From NCBI RefSeq assembly GCF_900700375.1, contig NW_021629808.1, positions 1 to 64,000 on the forward strand: a stretch of 64,000 bases of DNA, read 5' to 3'. Positions 10,657-22,243 of this stretch are shown one piece after another; within the stretch, counting starts at the first letter, position 1, and each line of letters starts with the position of its first letter. Under the pieces are notes generated by a model. It worked only from the letters and a program-made list of their open reading frames with translations. It did not search any database and was not told the origin of the DNA. This DNA comes from Denticeps clupeoides (lineage: Eukaryota > Chordata > Actinopteri > Clupeiformes > Denticipitidae). A program made the translations under genes and the position numbers.

Positions 10657-11700
10657 GGTGTATTGGTAGAGTTCTAACTAGAACTAGGGAATTTGACCTC
10701 ATCACCCCGGTCTTACGATCACTGCACTGGCTACCCATCAAATTTAGGATTGTGTACAAAATCCTACTTTTGACCTATAAAGCTCGACATGGTCTCTCTC
10801 CACCTTATCTGAGTGAACTCCTAGTTATTTACGACCCGCCACGCCCCCTGCGATCAACAGGTGCGGGGTCACTAGTGGTACATAAAGTACAGGAGGTCAC
10901 AGCTGGGAGCAGGTCCTTCTCCTATAGAGCTCCGCGGTTGTGGAACGGCTTGCCTGTCAGTGTCCGGGACTCAGACTCAGTGTTTAAATCTAAACTGAAA
11001 ACACATCTGTTCTCTCTAAACTTCTGTTAAAGTCCCAGACACGTTGTCAATTATTAATTCCACTTTATTACACAGTCACCTAGTCAAGTATAGGCGGTGT
11101 TCAATTCACCTTAGTTAGGCTGTCCTGGTTAGGGTACCGGGCCACTGTAGCACCAATATACCACTATAACCACGAATTTCAGTACCAGTCTTACAATGCC
11201 ACTGTCTGCCGCTGCTGAATCAAGCACACAGACCACCAGGAGACCAGCAGATAAATCCTGGTCTCTGGCAACTTGGCATGAATTGAACCAGAGAGTCACC
11301 ACGGCCGCCACCACCGTAACAACTAAAGCTTCAGGCATCTTCAAATGGACCAGTAGCATCATAATGGACATGTAATGTACACCATGACACTGGACTAAAA
11401 CCAACTCGGCACTGTACAGGGCCTCCAAACATGGACAGATGTTCTTTACTACACTGTGGACTTCTCCACCTCTACAACTGTAGGACTTTTTCCTCTTCTT
11501 GGACAAATCATCACCAACCCTGCACTGACACCAACTGCAGGCTCACTCTACCCTGAAAGGGTGTCCCTCTCTGTACCACTCCATCCCGAGGTCCCCTCCC
11601 TTCCTTGTGTGCAGAAGGGTACAGTGTGGGGGTGTCAACTGTAGGGCCATTGAGACACACTGTATGTGATTATGGGCTATATAAGAAATAGTTGTTGGTG
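10657..11700 (+). mobile_element. LINE 3' end (jockey-superfamily, L2/CR1/Rex-like)
   Basis: Positions 10657-11030 encode the C-terminal end of a non-LTR ORF2 (ITPVLRSLHWLPIKFRIVYK, then PRLWNGLPVSVRDSDSVF and KTHLFSLNFC stop). The 3' UTR follows, to about 11700. Two more copies of this UTR lie reversed at 27380-27740 and 28785-29345. The 5' part with endonuclease and most of the reverse transcriptase is absent, the usual 5' truncation of LINEs. The exact clade is not certain. Confidence 0.75.
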
Positions 11701-12218
11701 GTGGCATGTCGATTCTGTAAGCATTTCGCGCCACGTTTCCTGCGTCAACGCTGCCGGCCGTGAGCAATAAAAAAAAAAAAAAAATACTGCACACTGCTGT
11801 ACACGCAAGGATCAATTTATTTTAAGAAACGGAGGCTCTGACGTGGCTACGAAAGCATGGCGCGCAAAATAAATTAATTAAAACTGTTCAACATACATGA
11901 AATGGGTTTATTTCAAATGACATTTGAGGACCGAATGAATAATACCCCCCCCAACAATCATCTCAATGTGTAATGTCCAAGTGAAGAAAAAATAACCACA
12001 CACACAAAAAAAAACCCTTTTCAGCAGCACTCTTGGTTTTTAAATATGAACAGTGGCTTTGTATCGTAGAATTCTTTCATTTTGGGAAAAATTTAAAAAC
12101 CCAGTGAGAGGACTCGAACCTCCCACAACTCTCACATCCGAAAGGCACAGTCCGTTCCTGCACCTACCGACCGAGCGCAGACATGCTGCTAAACTACGGA
12201 ACTAAACGGAGTACATAA

Positions 12219-12224
12219 TTTATT
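12219..12224 (-). terminator. Candidate poly(A) signal for ahsa1
   Basis: AATAAA on the minus strand lies about 335 bases beyond the ahsa1 stop. It is the first canonical signal I see downstream of the gene. Confidence 0.4.
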
Positions 12225-12440
12225 CCATACACACACACACACACCGATGCAGTCGTGACACTCCCGCTCCCCTTCCTCCTCTTCCTTTTCTTTTCTCTCG
12301 TTTTACTCATGTTCTACAGTTCAGACAGTATATTTCTTTTGTACACGAGGACCCACGGGCAAATAAAGTTTATGTGCAGAAGATTCTGTGCTGGCTGTTG
12401 GATGACAGGGTTGCGTTCTGATGTTCGCTTTCTGTACGTG

Positions 12441-12441
<1 letters not shown>

Positions 12442-12471
<30 letters not shown>

Positions 12472-12517
12472 AGGAGAAGAAGAAGAAGAAGAAAAAAAAA
12501 AAAAAAAAAAAAAAAAA
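12442..12517 (+). repeat. C30 run, AGA repeat and A-run in the ahsa1 3' UTR
   Basis: Thirty consecutive C are followed by an (agaaga)n stretch and a run of roughly 29 A. On the ahsa1 coding strand this reads T-run, (TCT)n, G30. Such a tract may be length-variable and is prone to assembly error. Confidence 0.9.
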
Positions 12518-12559
12518 CTAAAATGTAGATATTTTTACAAGCCAAACAGCGTGAGGTGT

Positions 12560-15500
12560 TCAGTAGAGTCGGGCGCCGTATCCGAACGTCTGTTTGATAG
12601 CCTGGAAGTAGTATCTCTGCCAGCCCTCCCGCGTTTGGTCCTCGTCGCTCTGCGGGACGCCCCGGCACTCCACGCCCAGCTCCGTCTCGTTCCCCCGGTC
12701 CGTGAAAGTCAGCGCGATGGTGGCGTAGTGCTCTGCGGTGCAGGGGAGAGAAACCGGTCGCTCTCTAAAAGGGACGGATTCACAACGCGTCTCGAAATGC
12801 CAAGAAAAAGAGTCTCACCGCAGGGCCAGGTGTTGTACCTCCACTTCATTACGATCTTTTGCTCAGGAACCTGACGAAGACAAAATAAAACCAATTTTTG
12901 ACCCCGCAAAAAACGTCATTTTTCCATCACTCAAGTAACTGGGTAGTTGGGCTGGGTGATAAAAGTCAGGGCCATCGCGGCGGCGATACGGATCCCCCGC
13001 TGTTCCTGCGCCACTTCCGCTGGAAAAGCAGAACGGACCGTACGCTCCTGCCACGCACGGTGCAGAGTGACAGACCCACAATGCATCGCCTTGGCGACGT
13101 GCGAGTTGCATAAGCGACACTGCAAGTCTGGTTACGGCTCTCATGGCGTTTTGCCGTGCATGATAGTGCGCTTTTACTAGGTTTAGGTTTCACCGCCTCT
13201 AAAGTTTGGGGGACGTGAACATTAGGGGTGCTGAAATCGATCGTATTATCGATGCAGACGTGGACGACGTTGCATCGATCACATGATGACGACATAACGA
13301 CGCGGTTTTTCTGGCGCCGGCGGCGTGAAAGTTCTTGTTAAAAAGTCGTGCCGGTAGTGACTGTGACGGCCCCATCTACAGAGTAGAGTATTTTCGCGCG
13401 GAAAACAGAGCCGAAGCAGGCGAGTTTTCTTTCTGCCACTTCGAAAAGCTGATATTAATCTCAGAGCGTCCGGAGATCTACAACGCGACGCCATCGCCTT
13501 ACCGGCAGTTTAGAAAAACGCGCGGGCTTGTCGCTGTTCAGTCTGAAAGCGGCTTGAGATTTTCTCCAATGAGCAGAAGAACGGTCCGAGCTTTTTTTTT
13601 CTTCTGCTCATCGTAGCAAATCAAAGCGTCCGCACAGGTGTACGATTTGGGGAAAAAAAACACGTAGAAGATTTATGGGATTCATTGTGATGCATCGATA
13701 ATCGGAATCGAGTTCGAGAGTGATTCGATGTGAAGGCTCATGTCTGTTTGAATTATTTTTCTGTACTTTTTTTTTTTTGGCCAGCACGAGGGTGGGAAAA
13801 AAAAAAAAAAAATGCATCATCGTTCAATATGGGATCCTTTGTGAATTTTTATTTGCCCAGAAGAACTAGATAGTAAACACAAGTTCTCACCAGCTCCACG
13901 AACTCGCCAAGCACGTTGCCGTTCAGCAGGCGAAACTTCCCCCCTTTGTCTGCTTCGACCACGGCAGCGGCGTGCGTGAAGGCCTGCACCATCTGACCGC
14001 ATGGCGGAGGGGAGGAGAAGGATTAGCCCAGTCACTGCGCGTCAGACAGCAGCAGAAACACAGAGGGACATTTCGCAGGGTTCCCGCTCCAAACCGAAAT
14101 TCCCTGGCTTTTCCACGACCTCCCATATAAAGAAATGTTCTAGAATTTGGTGCTGCATTTACGTCATTCTTGCTGAATTTTGGCAGCTCAATGTGCATCT
14201 TATTTCATTTTGGCTGAGCCGGTCCTTAGATTCGGTCCATTTTCAAGCCAAACGTCTTTGAATTTACACTTTAAAGATCATAACAGGCGCCCCGGGGAGC
14301 AGCGTGCGGGGACGGTGCTTTGCTCGGTGGCACCTTGGCGGATCGGGATTCGAACCGGCAACCTTCTGATTACGGGGCCGCTTCCTTAACCGCTGCACCA
14401 CTGTGTGCCATTAAGAATACTGACTGATTATTCCCTGACTTTGCAGCCAAGTGATGAAATTCCCCGTCTCTGAAGTACCCTGACTGGCGGGAACCCGGAT
14501 TTTGAGGCAGCAGGTAGGACCAACCTCCTGGTGGACGAAGACTCTGTAGAGATCCTCTGGTGATGTGAGGAAGGTGTCCTTGATGCTAAACTTACAGGTG
14601 GGGATCTTCACGCCAGTATTGCTGGGAGGGGGCGCTGAACTGCTTGACCCAATCTGGAAAATATATATATATATACACACACACATACGCATAAAAACGG
14701 CGTAAAAATCGTCCTACCGGCAGGACGTGGAAAGCCGGAGATGCACCTGTGTCCTCTCCACCTTTATGTTGGCCTGGACCGGCTGCTGTTTGCTGACCCC
14801 GTTGGCCGTGGGCAGGATCATGCCTTGAGTGAACTCTGCGGCGAAGACAGCGGCGTCAGACCCCCCCTCGCGCGTTCACACTCGCACGCGTGCCGTGCCG
14901 GCGGTGCCTCACCCGTTTTCAGCTGGCTCACGTAGCTGCCCAGCGCGGCGCGGATCGTCTCGGCGCCCTCCTTCTTCATGAGCGCCATCAGCGGCGTGTC
15001 GGGCTCGTCTTTGGACAGCGACACGGCGATCTGTTGCCCCGGACAACGAGAAACCTTACACAACAATCCGCGTTCTTAACACAGCTCTACGAAAGAGGTC
15101 ACATGACTTTTCAGCTACCATACGGCAAATTTTCACGATCACAAGTACGCTGAAATTCCTGGGCAAATTTCAACAAATAAATAAATAAATAAATAAATAT
15201 CACAAAAAATGTCAAATTTGCCAGAAAACGGAACTTGAACTTTAAACGACAGTGTTTGTTCAGCTGATCTACGCCTTTTAAAAGGAGACACGCGTCTGAT
15301 AAGTTCTGGAATATGGAAGTGGTTCACTGCAGAGATGACACAGGCCTGCGCTGGTTTTAAACGTCGTAGCAAACGTAGAATAACGTCTCTTCACGCAGTC
15401 TTGCGGGAACTACGTACATCGTCATGCGTTCACGCCTCGGCCAGATTTCGATTATTTTCCCGTGAGTTTATATGATTTTCAAGGCCCGGAAATTCTCTTT

Positions 15501-16906
15501 TTCAAATTCCACCACTTTTCCAGGTGTTTTTTTAAAAGACCCGGTAGGAAACCCGGTACGAACATGCAGGAAGAACGAAATCCGGCAACCTACATCAAGT
15601 TCGTCCATGTCGTTCTCGTCAGAAAGGTTGGGCACCTCGACGCTCCCTTTGTATTTTATCCCCGACTTCGAAATCCCTATTGAGAGAAAGGGAGACAAAT
15701 TTAAGGTTTAGAGGGCATCTCGACTCGTCCCACACCTAAACAGAGTAAAAAAAAAAAAAAAAAACCTCGGAAAAGAATCGCCACGGAAGGACAGCAGGTG
15801 TCCGCAGCGTGGCGACGAATTACCTTTCCACTTGGCCTTGAGGTTCCACTCGTAGAAGAAGATGAGCTTCCCCTTGCGGTTGTTGATGGACGCCTCGCCC
15901 TCCACCGTGCTCACCTCCGTGACCTCACACTTCCCGTCCTCGTTCTCCACCCTCACGGCCAGGAGGAGCTCCTTCAGCTTCTCCGACGACCAGTTCGTCG
16001 CGTCCCGCTCCGTCCTGCCGGGCAGGAGCCACGGATTTTACATTCCAACACACGGCAAACCTGCCCTGCCAAAGCCAACTTAATGGTGTTATTCTCCCTG
16101 TTCCTAATATGGGTGGTGGTAGCCTAGCGGGTAACACACTCGCCTATGAACCAGAAGACCCGGGTTCAAATCCCACTTACTACCATTGTGTCCCTGTCCA
16201 CTGTCCCTGGATAAGAGTGTCTGGTAAATGCAATATAAGGGGTTAAGGAAGCAGCCCCACACGTTGCTCCCCGGGCGCCTGTCATGGCTGCCCACCAAGG
16301 GAGATGGTTAAATGCAGAGGACACATTTCGTTGTGTCAACGTGTGCTGTGTATCACGATGACAATCGCTACACTTTTTATCACTTTAACATCGCCGACCT
16401 CCTCATAAGGCGAGAGCGGGACAGTGGCGCCATCCTGCAGCCAGTAGGTGGAACTGCACGAAAAGCCCCGGCAGGGTTCCGTCCCCACAAACGTTCACCG
16501 ACGGCGGAGAGATTTTATTTCAGACGCTTCACCAGCATCTGGCCACCGCGGAAACGGAACGGGGGCCGAAATGTCGTTTAGTTCTAAAAATATTAAGCAA
16601 GTTATTGCGGTTAGGCGCCATGTGGGTGCTGCGTAGCTTATTAACATCACGACCGGGAAAAAAAAACGTTCACGTTTCCATCCAAAGCTGGACCGCCTCG
16701 ACGGCGCCTGAACTCGTCAAAGAACGGGCATTTTTAAAGCGGAGACGCGCACGACGACGACCCGCACGGCGGAAGCTAACTCCGCTAGCCGGCCGGCCGG
16801 AGCCGGCGTCCCGCTGCCCCCCTCACCAGTGCCAGTTGTTGACGTTCGTGGCGTCCGCTCTCTCCTCCACGATCCAGCGAGGGTCTCCCTCTCCCCACTT
16901 CGCCAT
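12560..16906 (-). CDS. ahsa1: Activator of Hsp90 ATPase 1 (Aha1 co-chaperone)
   Basis: Nine exons (16906-16827, 16014-15824, 15676-15594, 15030-14913, 14835-14747, 14653-14525, 13992-13891, 12870-12819, 12732-12560) join in phase to 338 residues, the same length as human AHSA1. The N-terminus MAKWGEGDPRWIVEERADA and the NVNNWHW segment are Aha1 hallmarks. The N-terminal domain (about residues 1-160) binds the Hsp90 middle domain, and the C-terminal START-like domain (about 205-338, ending FGYGARLY) contacts the dimerised N-domains. The protein stimulates Hsp90 ATP hydrolysis in the cytosol. No frame break was found. The gene is divergent from trmt61b, with 726 bases between starts. AHSA1 is preferred to AHSA2 because of the full N-terminus and the ending. 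Confidence 0.93.
13205..13735. repeat. Possible MITE in an ahsa1 intron
   Basis: The stretch starts near ggggtgctgaaatcgatcg and ends near gatgcatcgataatcgga, with imperfect inverted atcgat-rich ends and GC-rich inner sequence. It may be a non-autonomous hAT-like element. The boundaries and class are uncertain. Confidence 0.35.
14283..14413 (-). repeat. SINE family B, head and body, in an ahsa1 intron
   Basis: Reversed gcgccccggggagcagcgtg body and ggattcgaaccggcaacctt head; the tail half is missing. Confidence 0.8.
15100..15480. repeat. Unclassified repeat shared with 42130-42660
   Basis: A core around 15275-15320 (ttttaaaaggagacacgcgt, then ggaatatggaag) matches, in reverse, 42420-42460 in eprs1 intron 23. 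A (aaat)n microsatellite lies at about 15176-15200. I cannot assign a family. Confidence 0.4.
16111..16375 (+). repeat. Family A and family B SINEs fused head to tail
   Basis: A family A copy with an internal deletion (16111-16230) runs straight into a family B copy lacking its box B region (16231-16375). It lies in ahsa1 intron 1. Confidence 0.75.
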
Positions 16907-17632
16907 GGTCCTCGTCGCCGAGCCTCGTACCCCCGTCCGCGGCGCGTTTCTTTTTCTTTTTTTCTTCCCTTCTAGAAGCGTCTCGACCGCCCTCCCACCA
17001 CACGGCCGGCTTCGGCGTAGAAATTACTGGAAGCGGAAGCGGGTGCGGCGGACTAGCAGCGCCCCCGTGCCGCAGTGGACCCGGCGGCACCGAAACGCGG
17101 GTTCCGCCGAGCTTCACGCACGGAGAAATGAAGAAGAAAGAATTAAGATACTGTCATATAGAATAAAAAAAATCACCAAATAATGACTTAATACATTTTT
17201 CCTAATCTTAATTTTTAATCCAAAATTTCTGAGATGTAATTGATCAAAAACTAAATGGACGCTGTTACTTTTAACGCTTTAATTTGATCTTTTATGATTT
17301 TGTTTATTCCGTTGTTTGGTCCATTGTTTTGTACTGCACGATTGTGACGTCACAACACGTGGGTTTTCAGCATGGCGGCGCACTGTGTAAGTCATTAGGC
17401 GCAACGCTCTACTCTATGTTATTGCCGTCGCAGCGGTTGTCCCACAACTTTAAATGTTTATTTGGAGACGTCTGTTCTACCTCCCCGGTGTTTCTTTGAC
17501 CGTCGTACGGCGAGATTTTCGACATTTCGTTATGGGGGCCTTATTTAATAGTCTCGTATGTTAAGGCATGCAGCTGGATCACGTCAGGAGGAAACTTTCC
17601 CACGTATTAACGACACTGAGAAATAAAGGGTT
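16907..17632. promoter_or_regulatory. Head-to-head promoter region of ahsa1 and trmt61b
   Basis: 726 bases separate the two start codons. The ahsa1 side is GC-rich to about 17110. The trmt61b side has CRE-like tgacgtcaca at 17345 and no clear TATA box. A shared bidirectional promoter is likely from the spacing, as inference. A 16960-17000 stretch rich in T and C is of no clear meaning. Confidence 0.5.
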
Positions 17633-20600
17633 ATGATTACGATGCATAGGCATAGTCGTGTGTGCGTGAACGTTTTATGGGGACAGATGTCCCCTTGCCT
17701 GTACAGTGACAATCTCAGGATACCCACACAGACCTGCAGCCTCAGGGCGTTTGGAAGTGACTCTAAAGGTTCCGGTAACAATGGCAGCTGCCCAGACACC
17801 CCAGATCCTCCTGCCACTGAAGACGGAAGGAAAATAGCGCCGCTGTTTGGCAGGCTCAGTCGTCTCCTGCCTGAGGAGAGCCTGAGCCCAGAGATATGGC
17901 AGCTGAGGGAGCTGAAACAGGAGGAGATTGCCGAAAGGGCCGAAGAGCAGTCTCCGGATGACAGGGGAACACAAGGGAGCAGCCGGGAGTATGGGGCTCC
18001 TCTCCCTGGTGAGCGGCCGATGTGCTTCGGGGAACACGTCTTAGCCGAGTACCAGCGCAGAAGACACGAGTTCCGGAAGATGTTCCAGCTCAGCGAGGGG
18101 TCGAGTCTGCAGAGCAGCTTCGGCGTCATTCCGCACGAGTCTATTGCAGGTTGTCCATCCGGATCAGTTCTGCACACCTCCATCGGGCTCCCGATGTTGC
18201 TGCGGAGACCCAGTCTGGACGAATTCACCCTGTACATGAGAAGGGGGCCGGCCATTGCTTATCCAAAGGTAACTTTTCCAAATCAACATCAGAAGGTCAG
18301 AAATGACAACCATGATATTGTTTATAGGGTTATTTGTAGGTTATTCTAGATAAAGGTCCCCTATTATGAAAATGTGACTGTGAGATTATTTAACATTAAT
18401 GCGCGTTCCCCAATCTGCTTCGCCCTTCAGAGAGTGGAAGCACAGGTGGTCTGATCTGAAATTTTCTCTCCCGTTTCTCATGCTTTTTCCACCCAGAGAA
18501 TTTCCCACCCCTCCCCTAAAACATTCTTTCCACCGACCGTCATGGCTTCCATACATGCAAAGCATTGCAGTTGCGGTAATTGGATGTAAAAAATGAGCAC
18601 AAATGTATTTTTTTTTTTTAGCTCCGTCACTTCAGACTTCCTGTCTGCGCCAAACATTGTCGTGGTGAACGGTGTTGATGACATCCGCGTCATTTCCTGC
18701 TCAACTTCTATTGGCCGCTCTCCTCCTCATTAGCATTTAAAGCTACACACACTGAAACGGAGCCTCCTGGGAAATCTCATCGTGGGACTGGATCAAAGTG
18801 GCCGTATTTCTGCACCATGGCTGAATTTTGGAAAGAGACTCCAGATACAGAATTAGGGGACCAACAAGACTCATATGAAACTATTTTTTCATAATAGCAG
18901 ACCTTTAAGGACCACCTGCCCTGCAACTGTACTGAACGAGACTTTTAGACTGCCATTGTCAGGGTTTTAATAAAAATGTGGATATGACTTTGTATCATAT
19001 TCTAAAGAGTTATTCTTTTGATTGTCTTCCTTTTGCTTCCTTGAAGGACTGCAGTGCCATGCTGATGATGATGGACACCTGTGAGGGTGACTGTGTGTTG
19101 GAGTCGGGTACTGGTACCGGTGCCATGACCCTCTTCCTGTCCAGAGCAGGTTGGAGGTGTTTTCTTTGCTTGCCCACCATGACACCAACATACCCAACAT
19201 CGTAATTGAATAATATTTGTCAATGAACCTGCAGTCGGCTCAAAGGGCCGAGTGTTGAGCGTGGAGGTGCGGGAGGACCATCACAGGCGGGCCGTGCGGA
19301 ACTACCAGCGCTGGCGCGCTTCCTGGAGCTTACGGCGTGGGGAGGAGTGGCCCGACAACGTCCATTTCCATCACGCTGACCTGCAGACTGCTGCCCCTCT
19401 CCTCTCAGGGTGGGGCTTCAATTCGGTCAGGAAACCACGATCTTTGACTAATCAAGAGCATGACTGCATTTGTTATCGGTGGAATTGAAGGACAAACATA
19501 TTAGTTTACATGTTACCTTTTAAGCAGCTATAAGTTAATATGAAGAAGACTTCTGCGATAGATTCTAACTAAGCATATTAACTCCCCCTCGGTCAAAAAT
19601 GATCAAATATTGATTTCCAAAAATATTTATGGCAGAATTTCCTTACTGTCATGAAACAACGACATGATGCGTGTAGAGAAAGAGATTTTCTGAGCAGCAA
19701 TACAATTTTGTTCTTCATCTGTAGACTTTCACTTGTAGGTTCTTCTAGAACCACCTCTACACATCAACATTATTACCACTTTTACATTTTAATAAGTAGT
19801 AGTTTTACAGTTACTGTTGGGAAGAAAAAACACAATTCTAATTAGTTTCACTACTGCCTAAAACTTTTGTACAGTTCAGTAATTCTAACAAATAAACATG
19901 AGATATTAAGTTGAGATCTGGCTTGTGCGTCCATGTGTGTTTCAGATGGCCCTGGACATGCTGAACCCACACCTCGTCTTGCCCATGGTTATTCCACACC
20001 TTCACCCTGGAGCTGTGTGTGCTGTCTACTTGGCAAAGTGAGTTAAACATTAGCTACTGAATGAAGCTTTAAAGGGGCCCTATCATGAAAATGTTTCTTT
20101 GTGAGACATTAATATGAGTTCCCCTAGCCTGCCTATGGTTCTACAGTGGCTACAAATGGCATATCGGCTTAAAAAGTTCAGATGGTCGGATCTGGAATTT
20201 GTCCCCTTATGACGTCATAAGGGGAAAGGTTACCTCCCATTTCGCATCCTTTTTCTGCCCAGAAAAATTTCCATCCCTCCCCTAAAACATTATCTCCACC
20301 AACCGTCATGGCTTCCAAACGTGCAAAGCATTGCAGTTGCTCGGTGATTGGATGTAAAAATGAGCACAAATGTATACGCGAGACTCTGAAGAACCAGTGG
20401 GTTCATGGAAAAATGCCAACACGACTTCCTATCCGCACCAAACATTGCGGTTGGTGAATGGTGTTGATGACATCATTTCCGCGAATGCCCGCTCAACTTC
20501 TATAGGCCGCTCTCCTCGTCCCGCCTCTCTCCTCCTCTTTAGCATTTAAAGCTACAGACACCGAATCTGGATAAAAGTGGCTGTAATTCTGAGATATGAC

Positions 20601-21684
20601 AGTATTAGGGGAACACTGAGACCCATATAAAAGCATAACAAATTTCATAATAGGGGCCCTTTAATGACATGCTCTCCCCTTTTTGGTACGGTTTCTTCTG
20701 GGTTCTCTGGTTTCCACCTAGCATCTCAAGGAATGCAGAATAGGCAGATTGGCGACTCTAAATCATCCATTAATTACTCTACAGAAGCTAATTTGAAGAA
20801 TCTAATACAGGAAGCATCATTTCTAAAAAACTGAACACAAAGGAGAAGCAGCAACTCAATAAAGGACAACCCATAACTCAGTAGTACGAATCAGTAAAAG
20901 ACTCTCTGTGCCCCTGGACAGCGTGACTCAGATTATCGACCTGCTGGAAGGTCTCCGCTGCCTCTCACTTCCTGTGGCGTGCGATCGGATCGTAGAGGTG
21001 CAGTACAGGGACTGGCTGTTGGCGCCTTCGTTCAGGAAAGACGGCAGTTTCAACTCCAGAAGAGCACCAGTGGTAGAAGATGAGGAGCAAGACTCCATGG
21101 ATGACGATAAAGGTATAATTACTGATAATTCGTCCACTACATCAGTAAATATTCGTTGACTCACATTCAGCACATTTTCTGCTTTTATGCTAACAATATG
21201 CTTTTTATTATAGCATATAATAAAAATATAATTTGTCTTTCAGCATTTAGTAAATTTTTTAAATACTAAAATTAAATAAGCTAAACAAAAATAAAAGTGT
21301 AAAGGGATGGACATTTGGTGAAAGAGGCTTACAGTGCGGCCAGTCCATCTTCTCTCATCTATTTTTCCTGTGTTGTACATTCGGACTTTTGTTCCACGCT
21401 GGTTTTCCCGTGATTTGTGGTGCATCTCTAGGTGTGTGTAATATACCGATTTGATTTGTGTATTTGTAGACATTCAAACATCACCGCCTTTTGGGAGTGT
21501 CCCCTATATTGCACGACCACACCCAGAGCAAGGGAGTCACACAGGTGTGAGACATTTTTCCTAGAGCAATAATAATTTTTTTTTTTTTTTTTTTTTAGAA
21601 AACTTGCCAGTAGTGTTCCTGTTAACGTTATGTTACATTTTGCTTTCAGCTTTTCTTGTGAAACTGCGAAAGGTTTTCAGGTAG
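17633..21684 (+). CDS. trmt61b: Mitochondrial tRNA (adenine-58-N1) methyltransferase TRMT61B
   Basis: Seven exons (17633-18268, 19047-19149, 19235-19425, 19946-20037, 20922-21112, 21470-21544, 21650-21684) join in phase to 440 residues. The start could also be the next ATG at 17642. The basic N-terminus suits a mitochondrial presequence. FGEHVLAEYQRRRHEFRKMF precedes the methyltransferase core. VLESGTGTGAMTLFLSRA is SAM motif I, and GRVLSVEVRED follows as motif II. The end ARPHPEQGSHTAFLVKLRKV matches the family. The enzyme methylates A58 of mitochondrial tRNAs and also modifies mitochondrial rRNA. It is convergent with spdya, as in human 2p23. An acidic insert (EDEEQDSMDDDK) precedes the last two exons. 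Confidence 0.93.
18351..18908 (+). mobile_element. TTAA-type MITE in trmt61b intron 1
   Basis: Left end aaaggtcccctattatgaaa and right end cataatagcagacctttaa form imperfect inverted ends. The inside matches the copies at 20069 and 50958, including the segment that can encode a THAP-like start. No transposase was seen. Confidence 0.65.
19640..19800 (+). repeat. Fragment of a Tc1/mariner-like repeat
   Basis: The phrases atctgtagactttcact and ctctacacatcaacattatt are shared with 47950-48090, which begins with a Tc1-like end. This is only a fragment. Confidence 0.45.
20069..20664 (+). mobile_element. TTAA-flanked MITE (piggyBac-like ends) in trmt61b intron 4
   Basis: TTAA lies on both sides (20069-20072 and 20661-20664). 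The inverted ends read aggggccctatcatgaaa and ttcataataggggccct. From 20308 the inside can be read as MASKRAKHC, then CSVIGCKNEHKC and NQWVHGKMP, resembling the start of a THAP zinc finger. The superfamily call rests on the TTAA target site only. Confidence 0.7.
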
Positions 21685-21742
21685 ACCCTCCTGAAGTGAT
21701 GCTTCAACATCCAGTCGAACAACAGTTTCTCATTCAATTTCT

Positions 21743-21748
21743 AATAAA
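21743..21748 (+). terminator. Poly(A) signal for trmt61b (AATAAA)
   Basis: It lies 59 bases past the trmt61b stop codon. The following 330 bases to the spdya signal at 22080 form the convergent intergenic spacer. Confidence 0.7.
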
Positions 21749-21958
21749 AATATATAAAAATGGCCCCTGACATTTGATCATTTTATAGAAGCTATTAAAT
21801 AGAATACATATTGACTTGTTCTAATCTACACCAAATACAGTGAAGCTCATTAAATCAAAAGGAGACTATGCAGGATTTCAGTATATTTCCTTATACTGAA
21901 TTTTCAAGACAAGGCAGGAGAAGGTAATCTGTCAGACAGAAAATCTGACAGAAAAAAA

Positions 21959-22070
21959 ATCTGTCTTTTCTACCAAATTATCAGTACAACATGGCAACTA
22001 AATACTAGATCTATGGGACTCTTTCAAGATTTAAATATCATTTTGTCTGTAAATGCATAGAACACATTTC
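21959..22070 (+). repeat. Segment with a near-identical inverted copy at 23446-23559
   Basis: About 112 bases, from ctgtcttttctaccaaatta to gcatagaacacatttc, match the reverse complement of 23446-23559 with about two substitutions. The segment lies in the spacer between trmt61b and spdya, just past the spdya poly(A) signal. Confidence 0.9.
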
Positions 22071-22079
22071 CAGTGTGTA

Positions 22080-22085
22080 TTTATT
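22080..22085 (-). terminator. Poly(A) signal for spdya (AATAAA)
   Basis: AATAAA on the minus strand, 160 bases beyond the spdya stop at 22244. The short 3' UTR fits the convergent arrangement with trmt61b. Confidence 0.6.
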
Positions 22086-22243
22086 AATTAAAGTTCACTT
22101 CAGAAACATTAAGAATAGTGATTGAGAAATGTGATTATAATTTCATTGAAGTATAATTATAACATTAAGTTTGGGAACAAGAAATAAATATCTCCCCAAA
22201 AAGTGAACTAGAATACTGGAATACCGTAGCGGCTGCTCTACCA

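Noticed and set aside
12090-12180. Possible tRNA gene on the minus strand
   Set aside because: A box-B-like ggttcgagtcc and a T-arm can be drawn, but no matching 5' acceptor strand or good cloverleaf is found; more likely a degraded SINE head or tRNA pseudogene.
15176-15200. (aaat)n repeat as a functional element
   Set aside because: Ordinary microsatellite inside an ahsa1 intron.
16605-17183. Open frame of 192 codons on the plus strand
   Set aside because: It is antisense to ahsa1 exon 1 and its promoter, arginine-rich from CpG content, with no recognisable domain.
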